Assembly: GCA_949290645.1 (NCBI GenBank)
Contig: CASESG010000001.1
Span: 193,104-257,103 of the forward strand
Origin: an uncultured Bacillota bacterium
Lineage (GTDB): Bacteria > Bacillota_I > Bacilli_A > RFN20 > CAG-288
DNA length: 64,000 nt
Direction of reading: 5' to 3'
The notes beneath the pieces were generated by a model. The model was not told the origin of the DNA. It did not search any database and was given only the letters and a program-made list of their open reading frames with translations. This document shows positions 7,238-15,382 of the stretch, in pieces; within the stretch, counting starts at the first letter, position 1; every line of letters begins with the position of its first letter. Made by a program: the position numbers and the translations under genes.

Positions 7238-9298
7238 TTACTTCTTCTCGCTTGCGTATTCCTTCAGGATCTGCTCCTGGAGCCTGAGGGGAACTTCTTC
7301 GTAGTCCTCGAAGCAGAGGTTGAAGAAGGCCGTTCCCTTGGAGAGGGCCTTGAGCTCGTTGGCATATTCCATGATCTCGGCCTCGGGGACGATGGCGACG
7401 ACGTCGAGGTTTCCGCTCTTGTTCTCGTCGGTGGAGAGGATCCTCGCCCTTCTCTTGGTCAAGTCGCTCAAGACGGCGCCGAGATAGTCGCTCTCGCAGT
7501 CGATGGTGATGCGGTCATAGGGTTCCAGAAGGACCGGGGAGCAGTTGGGATAGGCGTTTCGGAAGGCTTGGATGGCGGCGTTCTTGAAGGCCATCTCGTT
7601 GGAGTCGACCGAGTGCTGCTTGCCGTCCAGGAGCGTCGCCTTGACGTTGATGACCGGGGCTCCGATCAGGCCACCCTGCTGGAGAGCTTCCAAAAAGCCT
7701 TTCTCGACGGCAGGGAAATAACCCTTGTCGATGTGGCCGCCGAAGACGGTCGAGGCGAAGGAGGTCTTCTCGGCGGGCTCAAAGCGCATCTGGACGACGC
7801 CATAGTATCCGCTTCCTCCGGATTGCTTGACGAAGCGACCTTCGCTCTCGGCGCTCTTGGTGATGGTCTCGCGGTAGGAGATCTTGATCTTCTCGGTCGT
7901 GAAGTGGATCTGGTACTCGTCCTTGAGACGGTCCAGGATGTAGGAGAGATGGGTCTTGCTCAATCCGCCCAGGAGGATCTGGCCGGTCGTCTCTTCCTTG
8001 CGGAGGAGGATCGTCGGATCTTCCAGGGACATCCTCTGGACGACCGGGAAGAGCTTGTCAGAATCCTTCTTCGTCTCCGGGACCAGGGCGTTGAAGTAAG
8101 TCGGGGTCGGATAGCGGACGGGATCGAAGCGGACGGGTCGGTTCTTGTCGGAGAGGGTATAGGAGAGGTTGAGGTCTTCCATGCGGGTGACGGCGGCGAT
8201 GTCTCCGGCTCCGACTTCCCTGATCGGGGTGAGCTTGTCGCCCGTGACGCTGAAGAGGTTCGTCAGCGTGTATTCCTTGTTGTTGTTCGTGCAAAGCAGG
8301 GTGTCTCCGGCGTGGACGACGCCGGACTGGACCTTGAAGATCGAGACCAGGCCCTGATAGGTGTTGTAGCTGTTCTTGAAGACCATCAGGGAGGAGGGTT
8401 CCTCAAGCTCGGTCTTCACCTGGACGTCCTTTCCGTCCTTGTCGCAGGCCTTGTAGGGCTTGAGCTCGTTGGGGGCAGGAAGATAGGAGATGAGCATGCT
8501 CGTCAGGGTGTTGATGCCGATGTCCTTGAGGGCGCTTCCGACGATGATCGGATAGAGCTCGCCCTTGAGGACGCCTTCCCTCAGCCCCGCCTTGATCTCC
8601 TCGTTGGTGAAGGGCTCGCCGGAGAAGAAGCGCTCCAGCATCTCGTCGTTGACGGTCGCCACCGCCTCGCAAAGGCGGTTGTGGAGGGCGTAGACGACCT
8701 CTCTCTTGTTCTCGTAGATGACATCGTCCTCGCAGGTGACGCCGTTGTACTTCCTCGCCTTGAGCTCGACCACGTTGACGAAGCCGTCGAAGTTCTCCTT
8801 CCTTCCAATCGGGTAGGAGAAGGGGACGCACTTCTTGTCGTCCAGCTTCAGCTTGATCTCTTCATAGAGGGCGTTGAAGTCGACGTTCTCCTTGTCCATC
8901 TTGTTGAGGAAGAGGAACATCGGGACTCCTCTCTTCTTCAAGAGCTTGAAGGCCTTGATCGTTCCGGTCTGGACACCCTTGGAGGCATCGATGACGAGGA
9001 TGGCTCCCTTGACGAGACGGGTGATGCCGATCGTCTCGAAGATGAAGTCGTCGTTGCCGGGGAGGTCGATGAGGTTGATCTTGTAGCCGTCATGCTCGAT
9101 GGGAACGACCGCGGAGGAAATCGAGACCTGGCGTTCCTTCTCCATCTCCAGATAGTCGGAGATCGTGTTCTTCTTCTCGACGGAACCCTTCTCCTTGATG
9201 ATTCCGGCCTTGTAGGCGAGGGACTCGACAAGGGTGGTCTTTCCGCTTCCCTGATGGCCGACGACAGCGACGTCACGGATGTTTGCGGGATTGTACAT
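7238..9298 (-). CDS. EF-G-like translational GTPase paralogue
   Basis: 686 residues, the length of elongation factor G. The GTPase domain has a P-loop GHQGSGKT at 14-21, DLPGN at 78-82 and NKMD at 132-135, followed by regions consistent with domains II to V. It differs from canonical FusA: the switch II motif DTPGH is DLPGN, so the catalytic His is Asn, and the switch I RGITI is RQVSI. It is therefore placed in the EF-G-like (FusA2) group. In that group the role is poorly defined; it may act on special ribosome states. It is transcribed alone, divergent from glgC, with SD AAAGGAGC upstream of the ATG and a perfect cre match in its leader. It is not next to rpsL/rpsG/tuf, where the housekeeping fusA normally sits. 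Confidence 0.85.
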   Translation of the reverse strand: MYNPANIRDVAVVGHQGSGKTTLVESLAYKAGIIKEKGSVEKKNTISDYLEMEKERQVSISSAVVPIEHDGYKINLIDLPGNDDFIFETIGITRLVKGAILVIDASKGVQTGTIKAFKLLKKRGVPMFLFLNKMDKENVDFNALYEEIKLKLDDKKCVPFSYPIGRKENFDGFVNVVELKARKYNGVTCEDDVIYENKREVVYALHNRLCEAVATVNDEMLERFFSGEPFTNEEIKAGLREGVLKGELYPIIVGSALKDIGINTLTSMLISYLPAPNELKPYKACDKDGKDVQVKTELEEPSSLMVFKNSYNTYQGLVSIFKVQSGVVHAGDTLLCTNNNKEYTLTNLFSVTGDKLTPIREVGAGDIAAVTRMEDLNLSYTLSDKNRPVRFDPVRYPTPTYFNALVPETKKDSDKLFPVVQRMSLEDPTILLRKEETTGQILLGGLSKTHLSYILDRLKDEYQIHFTTEKIKISYRETITKSAESEGRFVKQSGGSGYYGVVQMRFEPAEKTSFASTVFGGHIDKGYFPAVEKGFLEALQQGGLIGAPVINVKATLLDGKQHSVDSNEMAFKNAAIQAFRNAYPNCSPVLLEPYDRITIDCESDYLGAVLSDLTKRRARILSTDENKSGNLDVVAIVPEAEIMEYANELKALSKGTAFFNLCFEDYEEVPLRLQEQILKEYASEKK

Positions 9299-9312
9299 AG
9301 TTCTTGCTCCTT

Positions 9313-9326
9313 TGAAAACGCTTACA
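9313..9326. promoter_or_regulatory. cre-like (CcpA) site in the leader of the EF-G-like gene
   Basis: TGAAAACGCTTACA matches TGWNANCGNTNWCA at every position. It lies between the probable -10 box (9330-9335) and the ATG at 9298, overlapping the expected transcription start, which suits repression. Confidence 0.6.
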
Positions 9327-9329
9327 GAG

Positions 9330-9335
9330 AGTATA
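9330..9335 (-). promoter_or_regulatory. -10 box of the EF-G-like gene
   Basis: Minus-strand TATACT lies about 31 bp upstream of the ATG. The -35 region is only T-rich, so the promoter is weakly supported. Confidence 0.4.
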
Positions 9336-9456
9336 CAACAGCTCCCTCGATCAAAAAAGGGGGAATCGGCGCTTTTTCATCCGAGAGGAAGAGGGGGGGC
9401 AAGGAGGGTTTGATGGTGGAGGCGGAAAACGAATTTTCCCGAAATTACCCTTTCTC

Positions 9457-9485
9457 TTGACTGCAATCTGTTTTATAATATCTTT
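9457..9485 (+). promoter_or_regulatory. Promoter region of glgCDA
   Basis: TATAAT at 9474-9479 and TTGACT at 9457-9462 are both present but only 11 nt apart. TATAAT may work with a poor -35 further upstream, or TTGACT with TATCTT at 9479-9484 (16 nt spacer). A promoter is likely here but the exact boxes are ambiguous. Confidence 0.45.
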
Positions 9486-9488
9486 TGT

Positions 9489-9502
9489 TGAAAGCGTTTC
9501 CA
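9489..9502. promoter_or_regulatory. cre-like (CcpA) site upstream of glgC
   Basis: TGAAAGCGTTTCCA matches TGWNANCGNTNWCA at 13 of 14 positions. It lies just downstream of the predicted transcription start and 18 bp before the glgC ATG, a position typical of CcpA repression. Confidence 0.55.
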
Positions 9503-9519
9503 TAAACAAGGAGGCTAGA

Positions 9520-10632
9520 ATGAAAGATGAGATGGTAGCGGTCATCTTGGCTGGAGGAAGAGGCACCCGCCTGCACTCCCTGACGGCCAAGATTGCAAAA
9601 CCGGCAGTCTTCTTTGGCGGCAAGTACAGGATCATCGACTTCCCCCTCTCCAACTGTGCCAATTCCGGAATCACCACCGTCGGCGTGGCGACCCAATACG
9701 AGGCGACCGTTCTCAACACCTACATCGGTACGGGACGCAACTGGGGACTCAACGGAACCGGTGCCCTCACCTCTATCCTCCCTCCCCGCGAGACTCCAAA
9801 GGGAGCAAGCTGGTATCTGGGAACGGCCGATGCCATCTACCAGAACATCGACTGGCTGGACAAGACGCACTGCGACTATGTCGTCATCCTCTCGGGCGAT
9901 CACATCTACAAGATGGATTATTCCGAGATGCTCTCCTTCCATAAGAAGAATGCGGCGGACGTGACGATCGCCACGATCCAGGTCCCGATGAGCGAAGCCC
10001 CTCGCTTTGGCATCTGCCTGACGGACGAGGACAACCGCATCACGGAATTCCAGGAGAAGCCGAAGAAGCCGAAGTCGGACCTGGCCTCGATGGGCATCTA
10101 CATCTTCAGCTATCGCCTGCTTCGGGAAAGCCTTGTCAGCAACCATGAGCTTTCCACCTCCAGCCACGACTTCGGAAAGGACATCCTCCCGACTCTGCTC
10201 AAGGCCGGGAAGAGACTCTTCGCCTATCGCTTCTCGGGCTACTGGAAGGATGTCGGGACGGTCCACTCCCTGTGGGAGGCCAACATGGACCTGCTCGATC
10301 CCGACTGCACCCTTCGCCTCTATGCCAAGGACTTCAAGATCTATTCCGCAGATACCTTCTCCCGCCCGCAGCTGATCAGCAAGACCGGAAAGGTCGACGA
10401 TTGCATCATCAACCAGGGTGCGGTCATCCACGGAAAGTGCGTCCACTCGGTCCTCTCCAACGAGGTCGTGGTCGAGAAAGGGGCGCTGGTCGAGGATTCG
10501 ATGATCATGCCAGGTGCCGTCATCAAGAGCGGCGTCACGGTCAAAAACGCCATCATCGGCGCCTCGGTCGTCGTCGACAAGGACAAGATCGGAACAAAGG
10601 ACGACATCGTCCTCTATACGGAGGAAGACTAA
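9520..10632 (+). CDS. glgC: Glucose-1-phosphate adenylyltransferase, catalytic subunit
   Basis: Makes ADP-glucose and pyrophosphate from glucose-1-phosphate and ATP, the committing step of bacterial glycogen synthesis in the cytoplasm. The 370-residue protein has the nucleotidyltransferase motif AGGRGTRL at 11-18, then KPAVFFGGKYRIIDF, the SGDHIYKMDY metal-binding region, and a left-handed beta-helix C-terminus (VIHGKCVHSVLSNEVVV). Start 9520 is chosen because AAGGAGG lies 5 nt upstream; the reading frame is open further 5' but without a site. It is followed 1 nt later by glgD and then glgA. GlgC with GlgD as a heteromer is known from Bacillus-type organisms. Confidence 0.95.
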   Translation: MKDEMVAVILAGGRGTRLHSLTAKIAKPAVFFGGKYRIIDFPLSNCANSGITTVGVATQYEATVLNTYIGTGRNWGLNGTGALTSILPPRETPKGASWYLGTADAIYQNIDWLDKTHCDYVVILSGDHIYKMDYSEMLSFHKKNAADVTIATIQVPMSEAPRFGICLTDEDNRITEFQEKPKKPKSDLASMGIYIFSYRLLRESLVSNHELSTSSHDFGKDILPTLLKAGKRLFAYRFSGYWKDVGTVHSLWEANMDLLDPDCTLRLYAKDFKIYSADTFSRPQLISKTGKVDDCIINQGAVIHGKCVHSVLSNEVVVEKGALVEDSMIMPGAVIKSGVTVKNAIIGASVVVDKDKIGTKDDIVLYTEED

Positions 10633-10633
10633 A

Positions 10634-11749
10634 ATGGCTATCAAGGTTTTAGGTTTGGTCGACTGCTTCAACAGCCCGGAATTCGGCCCGATGACCAAGC
10701 ATCGCACCGTCGCTTCCACTTCCTTCCTGGGCCGCTACGCCTTCATTGACTTCGCTCTCTCCAACTTCCTCAATTCCCACATCCCCTCGATCGGCATCCT
10801 CTGCCAGAACCACATCCGCTCCCTCTCCCGCCACGTCGGTAACGGCTCCCCTTGGATCAAGAACACCAAGATCGGTCAGTTCCAGGTGCTCTACGATGAG
10901 CCCAACGTCTCCAATCCCGGATACAACACGGACGTCGCCGACCTCTTCGAGAACAAGTGGTTCCTCAATTCCGTCAAGCCGGATTACGTCGTCATCGCCC
11001 CTCCCTACATGGTCTATCGGGCCGACTTCGACCAGCTGATCCACGATCACATCAACTCGGGCTCCCGCATCTCCTTGCTCTACACCCACTGCAAGGGATT
11101 GAAGTCCTCCTTCATCGGTGCCAAGAAGATCTACATCTCCGAGAGGGGGAAGGTTTCTCGCATCGAGATCAACCGCGGCGAGGTCGACGAGGGCGACATC
11201 TCCATGGGAACGATGATCATGGACTATCCGATGCTGGAAAGCCTGATGGAATATGCCCAGAACACCTCTTCCTTCTTCTCCCTGTCGGAGACGCTCAACT
11301 ATCTCTCTCCCTCGGTCCTGGTCAAGGCCGTCCGCCACGAAGGCTATGTCCGCTCCTTCGATTCCCTCTCCAACTATCTGAAATATTCCCTCGAGTTGCT
11401 CAACGAGGATGTCTACGATTCCCTCTTCCATGAGGAGTGGCCGATCTACACCAAGTCCTACGACTCGGCCCCGGCCCTCTACAAGAAGGGCGGAAGCGCG
11501 ATCAACTCCTATGTCGCCAACGGCTCCATCATCGAGGGAACGGTCAGCAACTGCATCGTCGGACGCGGCGTCCGCGTCAAGAAGGGCGCCTTCGTCAAGA
11601 ACGCCGTCATCGGTTCGGATGCCGTCATCGAGAGCAACACCCACATCGAGAACGCCATCGTCGACAAGGAGGCCCAGGTGCTCCACATCGACAACGCCGT
11701 CGGAACGCTCGACAACCCGATCTTCATCGCACAGGGGGACATCATCTGA
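10634..11749 (+). CDS. glgD: GlgD, regulatory subunit of ADP-glucose pyrophosphorylase
   Basis: 371 residues, same fold as GlgC: LGRYAFIDFALSNFLNSHIPSIGI near the N-terminus and a hexapeptide beta-helix at the end (SIIEGTVSNCIVGRGVRVKK). The catalytic Gly-rich loop of GlgC is missing; the corresponding stretch reads LGLVDCFNSPEFGP. That is characteristic of GlgD, which modulates the catalytic subunit and is not itself active. Start 10634 (MAIKVLGL) lies 1 nt after the glgC stop. Its stop TGA overlaps the glgA ATG by one base, so translation is probably coupled. Confidence 0.93.
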   Translation: MAIKVLGLVDCFNSPEFGPMTKHRTVASTSFLGRYAFIDFALSNFLNSHIPSIGILCQNHIRSLSRHVGNGSPWIKNTKIGQFQVLYDEPNVSNPGYNTDVADLFENKWFLNSVKPDYVVIAPPYMVYRADFDQLIHDHINSGSRISLLYTHCKGLKSSFIGAKKIYISERGKVSRIEINRGEVDEGDISMGTMIMDYPMLESLMEYAQNTSSFFSLSETLNYLSPSVLVKAVRHEGYVRSFDSLSNYLKYSLELLNEDVYDSLFHEEWPIYTKSYDSAPALYKKGGSAINSYVANGSIIEGTVSNCIVGRGVRVKKGAFVKNAVIGSDAVIESNTHIENAIVDKEAQVLHIDNAVGTLDNPIFIAQGDII

Positions 11750-13155
11750 TGCGCATCTTGCTTGTCACCAGCGAGGCCCTTCCCTACATCAAGTCGGGAG
11801 GATTGGCCGATTTCATCTATTCCTTCGGCAAAGCCCTGGCTCAGCGAGGAAAGGAGGTCTCCGTCATCCTTCCTCTCTACAAGTCCATCCGCGAGAAGCA
11901 TCCGGAAGTCCTGACGGAACTCTTCGACACCTTCGACTTCAGGATGGACTGGAGGACCCAGGGATGCGGCGTCTTCCACCACAAGACAAACGGCATTGAC
12001 TACTACTTCACCGCCATGGATCGCTTCGACCGTGACGGTATGTATGGCTATGGCGACGACAACGAGCGTTTCGCCTGCTTCATGATGGCGGCCAACACCT
12101 TCCTCACCCGTCACAACGATTACGACGTCGTCCACTGCAACGACTGGCAGACGGCAGTCCTTCCGCTTCTGCTTCGCTTCAACCCCAAATCGATCAAGAC
12201 CGTCCTGACCATCCACAACCCGGCTTTCCAAGGCTGGGCCACGAGGGATGATTTGAGGCATTTCTTCAATCTCCATACGGATTGCTACGATTCCGGACTT
12301 GTCCGTCTCGGCGATTCATTTAACTTCCTCAAGACCGGTATCATGACGGCAGACAAGATCTCCACGGTCAGCCGCACCCACTGCCAGGAACTGCTGAGGG
12401 ACCATCAGGGATTCGGTGGCATCGGAGCCATCCTGGATTGGTGCCGGCATAACGACTTCGTCGGCATCGTCAACGGCTTGGATGTCGACATCTGGGATCC
12501 GCAGACGGACAAGAAGCTCGCCCGGAACTATTCCCTCTACGACTACAAGGTCGGAAAGAGGGCCAACCGGGAGAAGATCCTGCACGATCTGGGCATGGAG
12601 ACGACCTTCTCCGGCGCTCTGTATTCCTGCATCACCCGGCTTTCGGGACAGAAGGGAATCGACCGTCTGATCTCCTGCATGCCGGAGCTCAAGAAGTCGG
12701 ATTCCCGCCTGATCATCATCGGAACGGGCGACATGGAAGGAGAGGTTTTGGCCCACGCCCTTCGCTATCCCGAGGTCTATTTCGTCAAGCGCTATGACGA
12801 GAATCTCGCCCACTTGCTCTATGCGGCCAGCGACTATTTTCTGATGCCGAGCTATTTCGAGCCGTGCGGAACAAGCCAGCTCATCTCCATGCGCTATGGC
12901 GCGGTTCCGATCGTCAGCAACGTCGGCGGTCTCAACGACACGGTCAAGGACATCAATCTGGGCAATCAGGCCACGGGCTTTGTCTTTAACAACAACGATC
13001 CTTCCGCCTTCCTCAACTGCTTCATCGCCTCTTCCGAATACTACTACAAACCCGGTCTCGACCATCTCATCGAGGAAGGGATGAAGGGGGACTATTCCTG
13101 GACCCGTTCGGCGGACGAGTATCTCGCCCTCTACGATTCGATCCATTGGAAGTAA
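11749..13155 (+). CDS. glgA: Glycogen synthase (ADP-glucose type)
   Basis: Transfers glucose from ADP-glucose to the growing alpha-1,4-glucan (family GT5). The 468-residue protein opens with the GT5 signature KSGGLADFIYSFGKAL (the KXGGL substrate-binding loop). It also has HCNDWQTA, the KTVLTIHNPAFQG block, and a C-terminal Rossmann part with LMPSYFEPCGTSQL and YGAVPIVSNVGGL. TGATG overlap with glgD. No branching enzyme or phosphorylase gene is nearby, so the rest of glycogen metabolism must be elsewhere. No clear terminator separates it from rpmF, but rpmF has its own promoter. Confidence 0.95.
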   Translation: MRILLVTSEALPYIKSGGLADFIYSFGKALAQRGKEVSVILPLYKSIREKHPEVLTELFDTFDFRMDWRTQGCGVFHHKTNGIDYYFTAMDRFDRDGMYGYGDDNERFACFMMAANTFLTRHNDYDVVHCNDWQTAVLPLLLRFNPKSIKTVLTIHNPAFQGWATRDDLRHFFNLHTDCYDSGLVRLGDSFNFLKTGIMTADKISTVSRTHCQELLRDHQGFGGIGAILDWCRHNDFVGIVNGLDVDIWDPQTDKKLARNYSLYDYKVGKRANREKILHDLGMETTFSGALYSCITRLSGQKGIDRLISCMPELKKSDSRLIIIGTGDMEGEVLAHALRYPEVYFVKRYDENLAHLLYAASDYFLMPSYFEPCGTSQLISMRYGAVPIVSNVGGLNDTVKDINLGNQATGFVFNNNDPSAFLNCFIASSEYYYKPGLDHLIEEGMKGDYSWTRSADEYLALYDSIHWK

Positions 13156-13163
13156 ACTCGTTA

Positions 13164-13192
13164 TTGCCTTTCTCCTTGACGGGAGATATAAT
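13164..13192 (+). promoter_or_regulatory. Promoter of rpmF
   Basis: TTGCCT and TATAAT boxes with a 17-nt spacer, ending 43 bp upstream of the rpmF ATG. Confidence 0.75.
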
Positions 13193-13235
13193 TTCCTATG
13201 CTGTTTTCGAGAGAGAAGAAATGGAGGATTAGACC

Positions 13236-13424
13236 ATGGCAGTACCAGCAAGAAGGACCGGAGTCACCAAGAAGCGCATTCGTCGCGGACACATCGGTCT
13301 TGAGGCTACCAATACCTACAGCTGCCCCAACTGCGGAGCGGCGATTCGCCCTCATCACGTCTGCCCCAACTGCGGTTTCTACAAGGGCAAGAAGGTGATG
13401 GACGTCAAGTCCAAGGCGGAGTAG
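13236..13424 (+). CDS. rpmF: Ribosomal protein bL32
   Basis: A 62-residue basic protein starting MAVPARRTGVTKKRIRRGH, the usual L32 beginning. Two CPNC knuckles (CPNCGAAIRPHHVCPNC) form the zinc ribbon found in Zn-binding L32 variants. It is part of the large subunit near the peptidyl transferase centre. A GGAGG site lies 10-12 nt upstream. Its own promoter precedes it and a strong terminator follows, so it is monocistronic. In many Bacillota rpmF follows yceD; here no yceD is present. Confidence 0.97.
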   Translation: MAVPARRTGVTKKRIRRGHIGLEATNTYSCPNCGAAIRPHHVCPNCGFYKGKKVMDVKSKAE

Positions 13425-13449
13425 TCGATTCGAGAATCGGACGGATGAC

Positions 13450-13474
13450 AAGGGCCTCGAAAAGGCCCTTTTCC
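13450..13474 (+). terminator. Terminator after rpmF
   Basis: AAGGGCC pairs with GGCCCTT around a 7-nt loop, followed by TTTT. Confidence 0.8.
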
Positions 13475-13493
13475 ATATCGGAAGGAGCACAGC

Positions 13494-13958
13494 ATGACCT
13501 ACCTCGAGAAGATCACATACCTGACGGGACGTTTCCTGCAGGTCTATCAGTATTGCCTGTACAACGCCTATCGGGTGCGGACGTTCTTTTCCGGAATTGC
13601 GAAGTTGACGCCCCAGGTGGACACGGAGGAGAACATCCAGGCCATGGAGAGTCAGGCCCTTTCAAAGCTCATCGCCGACCAGGAGAAAGGGACGAAGGAG
13701 ATTCTCTCCTTCCTTCTCGACCACGGGATGTCGAAGAAGGACGAGAAGGAATTCTCCCTCCTGATACGGAAGAAGGATTATCTGGTCTCCGACTACTATC
13801 TCGACAATTCCCAGAAGCTTTCCCGGGAAGACCCGGTGATCTATGCCAGCCAGATCAACGAGCTAGAGGAGTATGTCGACAAGGCCATCGCTTTGAACCA
13901 ATCCCTGGCCAAGTCGGCCGACAGGATTCTCCAGGAAAACTATCGGAAGAGAGGATGA
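13494..13958 (+). CDS. Uncharacterised helical protein
   Basis: 154 residues with GGAAGGAG upstream of the ATG, so it is a real gene. I do not recognise the family. The composition is that of a soluble, mostly alpha-helical protein: an aromatic N-terminus (FLQVYQYCLYNAYRVRTFF) that could form one amphipathic or buried helix, then acidic and Lys-rich helices with heptad-like spacing. There is no signal peptide, transmembrane segment or metal motif. It follows the rpmF terminator and precedes the RsmB-like operon. Without a promoter of its own in sight it may rely on readthrough. Confidence 0.6.
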   Translation: MTYLEKITYLTGRFLQVYQYCLYNAYRVRTFFSGIAKLTPQVDTEENIQAMESQALSKLIADQEKGTKEILSFLLDHGMSKKDEKEFSLLIRKKDYLVSDYYLDNSQKLSREDPVIYASQINELEEYVDKAIALNQSLAKSADRILQENYRKRG

Positions 13959-14093
13959 TCCTGTTTGGTTGCAAGACATGGCGTCTTTGGAGAGAAGAGA
14001 GTGGAAGCGCGAAGATCGTTCAATTCTTGAAAGAGAACGGACACAAGGACACGGATTCTCTTTTTGCGTGTAAACGTGAACTGCTTTTTGGGT

Positions 14094-14099
14094 TATAAT
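14094..14099 (+). promoter_or_regulatory. -10 box 8 nt before the RsmB-like start (leaderless pattern)
   Basis: TATAAT is followed by exactly 8 nt and then the GTG at 14108. Transcription from it would begin at or next to the start codon. No Shine-Dalgarno sequence is present and the -35 is poor. Confidence 0.55.
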
Positions 14100-14107
14100 C
14101 TTATCTG

Positions 14108-15382
14108 GTGAAAGAAATGCAAGACTATTCCTTGGAAGTCCTGGCCTTGCGTCGCATCCTTGGCCAGGGAAAGACCTATCGCGAGACGATCTTCCGTATC
14201 CTTTCGGCGGAACGGGTCTCGACTTCTTCCGTCCTGGAGCTCAAGAGGACGGTCTTTGGCGTCCTGCGCCGCTACTTCTCCCTCTCTCATGACGTCGAGA
14301 AGAACTTCCCGTCCTACGGAAGGGACAGCGACGAGCGCTATCTTCTGCTTCTGACCCTCTTCCTTCTGAGACAGAAAAAGGAGAGGGAGGAAGTGAAGGA
14401 GAACTTCTTGAGGACTTTCTCCGGTCTCCGTCTCGTGGGAGATCCTTCCTTTCTCTTCGACCGACTTTCGGAACTGGGAAAGACCGCCTTCCTCCTTCCC
14501 GAGGAACTCAAGGCTTCTCCCTATGCCTATAACGCCCTCGCCCTGGAGATTCCGGAATTCCTGCTCCATGACCTGGTCTTTTCCTATGGTGCGGAGAAGT
14601 CAAAGGGAATCGCCCTCTCTCTGAGGGAGATGCCCTCGGCCGTCTATGTCCGAAACGTCTTCTCCTCGGCGGATGGCTCGCTCCCGGGAAGGATCTATGC
14701 CCTCAAGAGGGGACATGCCTTCCTCCTTCCCAAGGATTGCAACACGAGAAAGATTCCCGAGATCGTCAAGAGGACCTTCTACCCCGTCGACTTGATCAAG
14801 CTCTTGGCCATCGACCAGCTCTCGATCGACGGACTTTCCTTCCAGGCCCTGCTTCTCAACCAGAGAACGCCCTTCCTTGCCGCTTATCTCGATGGCATCT
14901 ATCAAGACCTTCCCCAGATCTCCGTCACGCCAGTCTTCGTCAAGGAGCAACGTTATCGCTCCTCCATTGAATGGCTGAAGGAAATCGGTTCGAAGAATGT
15001 CAAACCCTTGCTCTCTTCCTTGGAATTGGCAAAGACCTATTTCCCGGAAGAATCCATGGATTTCGTCGCTCTGCAAGGGGATGATGTCTTCCTCGGAAAA
15101 GCTGGTATGCGCCCGGATGTCCTCCCCGACCTCACCAAGAAGGATATGCAAGAGTCCTTTTCCCGGCAGACGAATCAATTGCTCCAGGCCAGCCCCTTTG
15201 TCAAGAAGGGCGGCTTCCTTCTCTTCCTCAATGCGGGCATCACCATGGAGGAGACGAGAAACGTCCGGGAATCCTTCCTCTCCCTAAGAAAGAATTTCGA
15301 GCTTGTCGCCGACCATGTCCTGCTTCCGATCGACGAAGGGACCGAGGGCGGATACTTCGCCTTGTTCCGGAGGGTTTCCTGA
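14108..15382 (+). CDS. RsmB-like protein lacking methyltransferase catalytic motifs
   Basis: 424 residues in the place of rsmB (16S rRNA C967 5-methyltransferase) in the conserved order rsmB-rlmN-prpC-prkC-rsgA-rpe. The N-terminal 130 residues are NusB-like helices (LEVLALRRILGQGK). The end keeps RsmB landmarks: a QTNQLLQASPFVKKGGFLLF helix-strand, then MEETRNV and a GGYFALFRR ending. The essential parts are gone: no Gly-rich SAM motif I, no Pro-Cys in motif IV (the region reads ALQGDDVFLGKAGMRPD), and motif VI TCS is LNAG. It probably binds rRNA or another partner without methylating it. Start GTG 14108 is leaderless-looking; ATG 14117 is an alternative. Confidence 0.7.
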   Translation: MKEMQDYSLEVLALRRILGQGKTYRETIFRILSAERVSTSSVLELKRTVFGVLRRYFSLSHDVEKNFPSYGRDSDERYLLLLTLFLLRQKKEREEVKENFLRTFSGLRLVGDPSFLFDRLSELGKTAFLLPEELKASPYAYNALALEIPEFLLHDLVFSYGAEKSKGIALSLREMPSAVYVRNVFSSADGSLPGRIYALKRGHAFLLPKDCNTRKIPEIVKRTFYPVDLIKLLAIDQLSIDGLSFQALLLNQRTPFLAAYLDGIYQDLPQISVTPVFVKEQRYRSSIEWLKEIGSKNVKPLLSSLELAKTYFPEESMDFVALQGDDVFLGKAGMRPDVLPDLTKKDMQESFSRQTNQLLQASPFVKKGGFLLFLNAGITMEETRNVRESFLSLRKNFELVADHVLLPIDEGTEGGYFALFRRVS

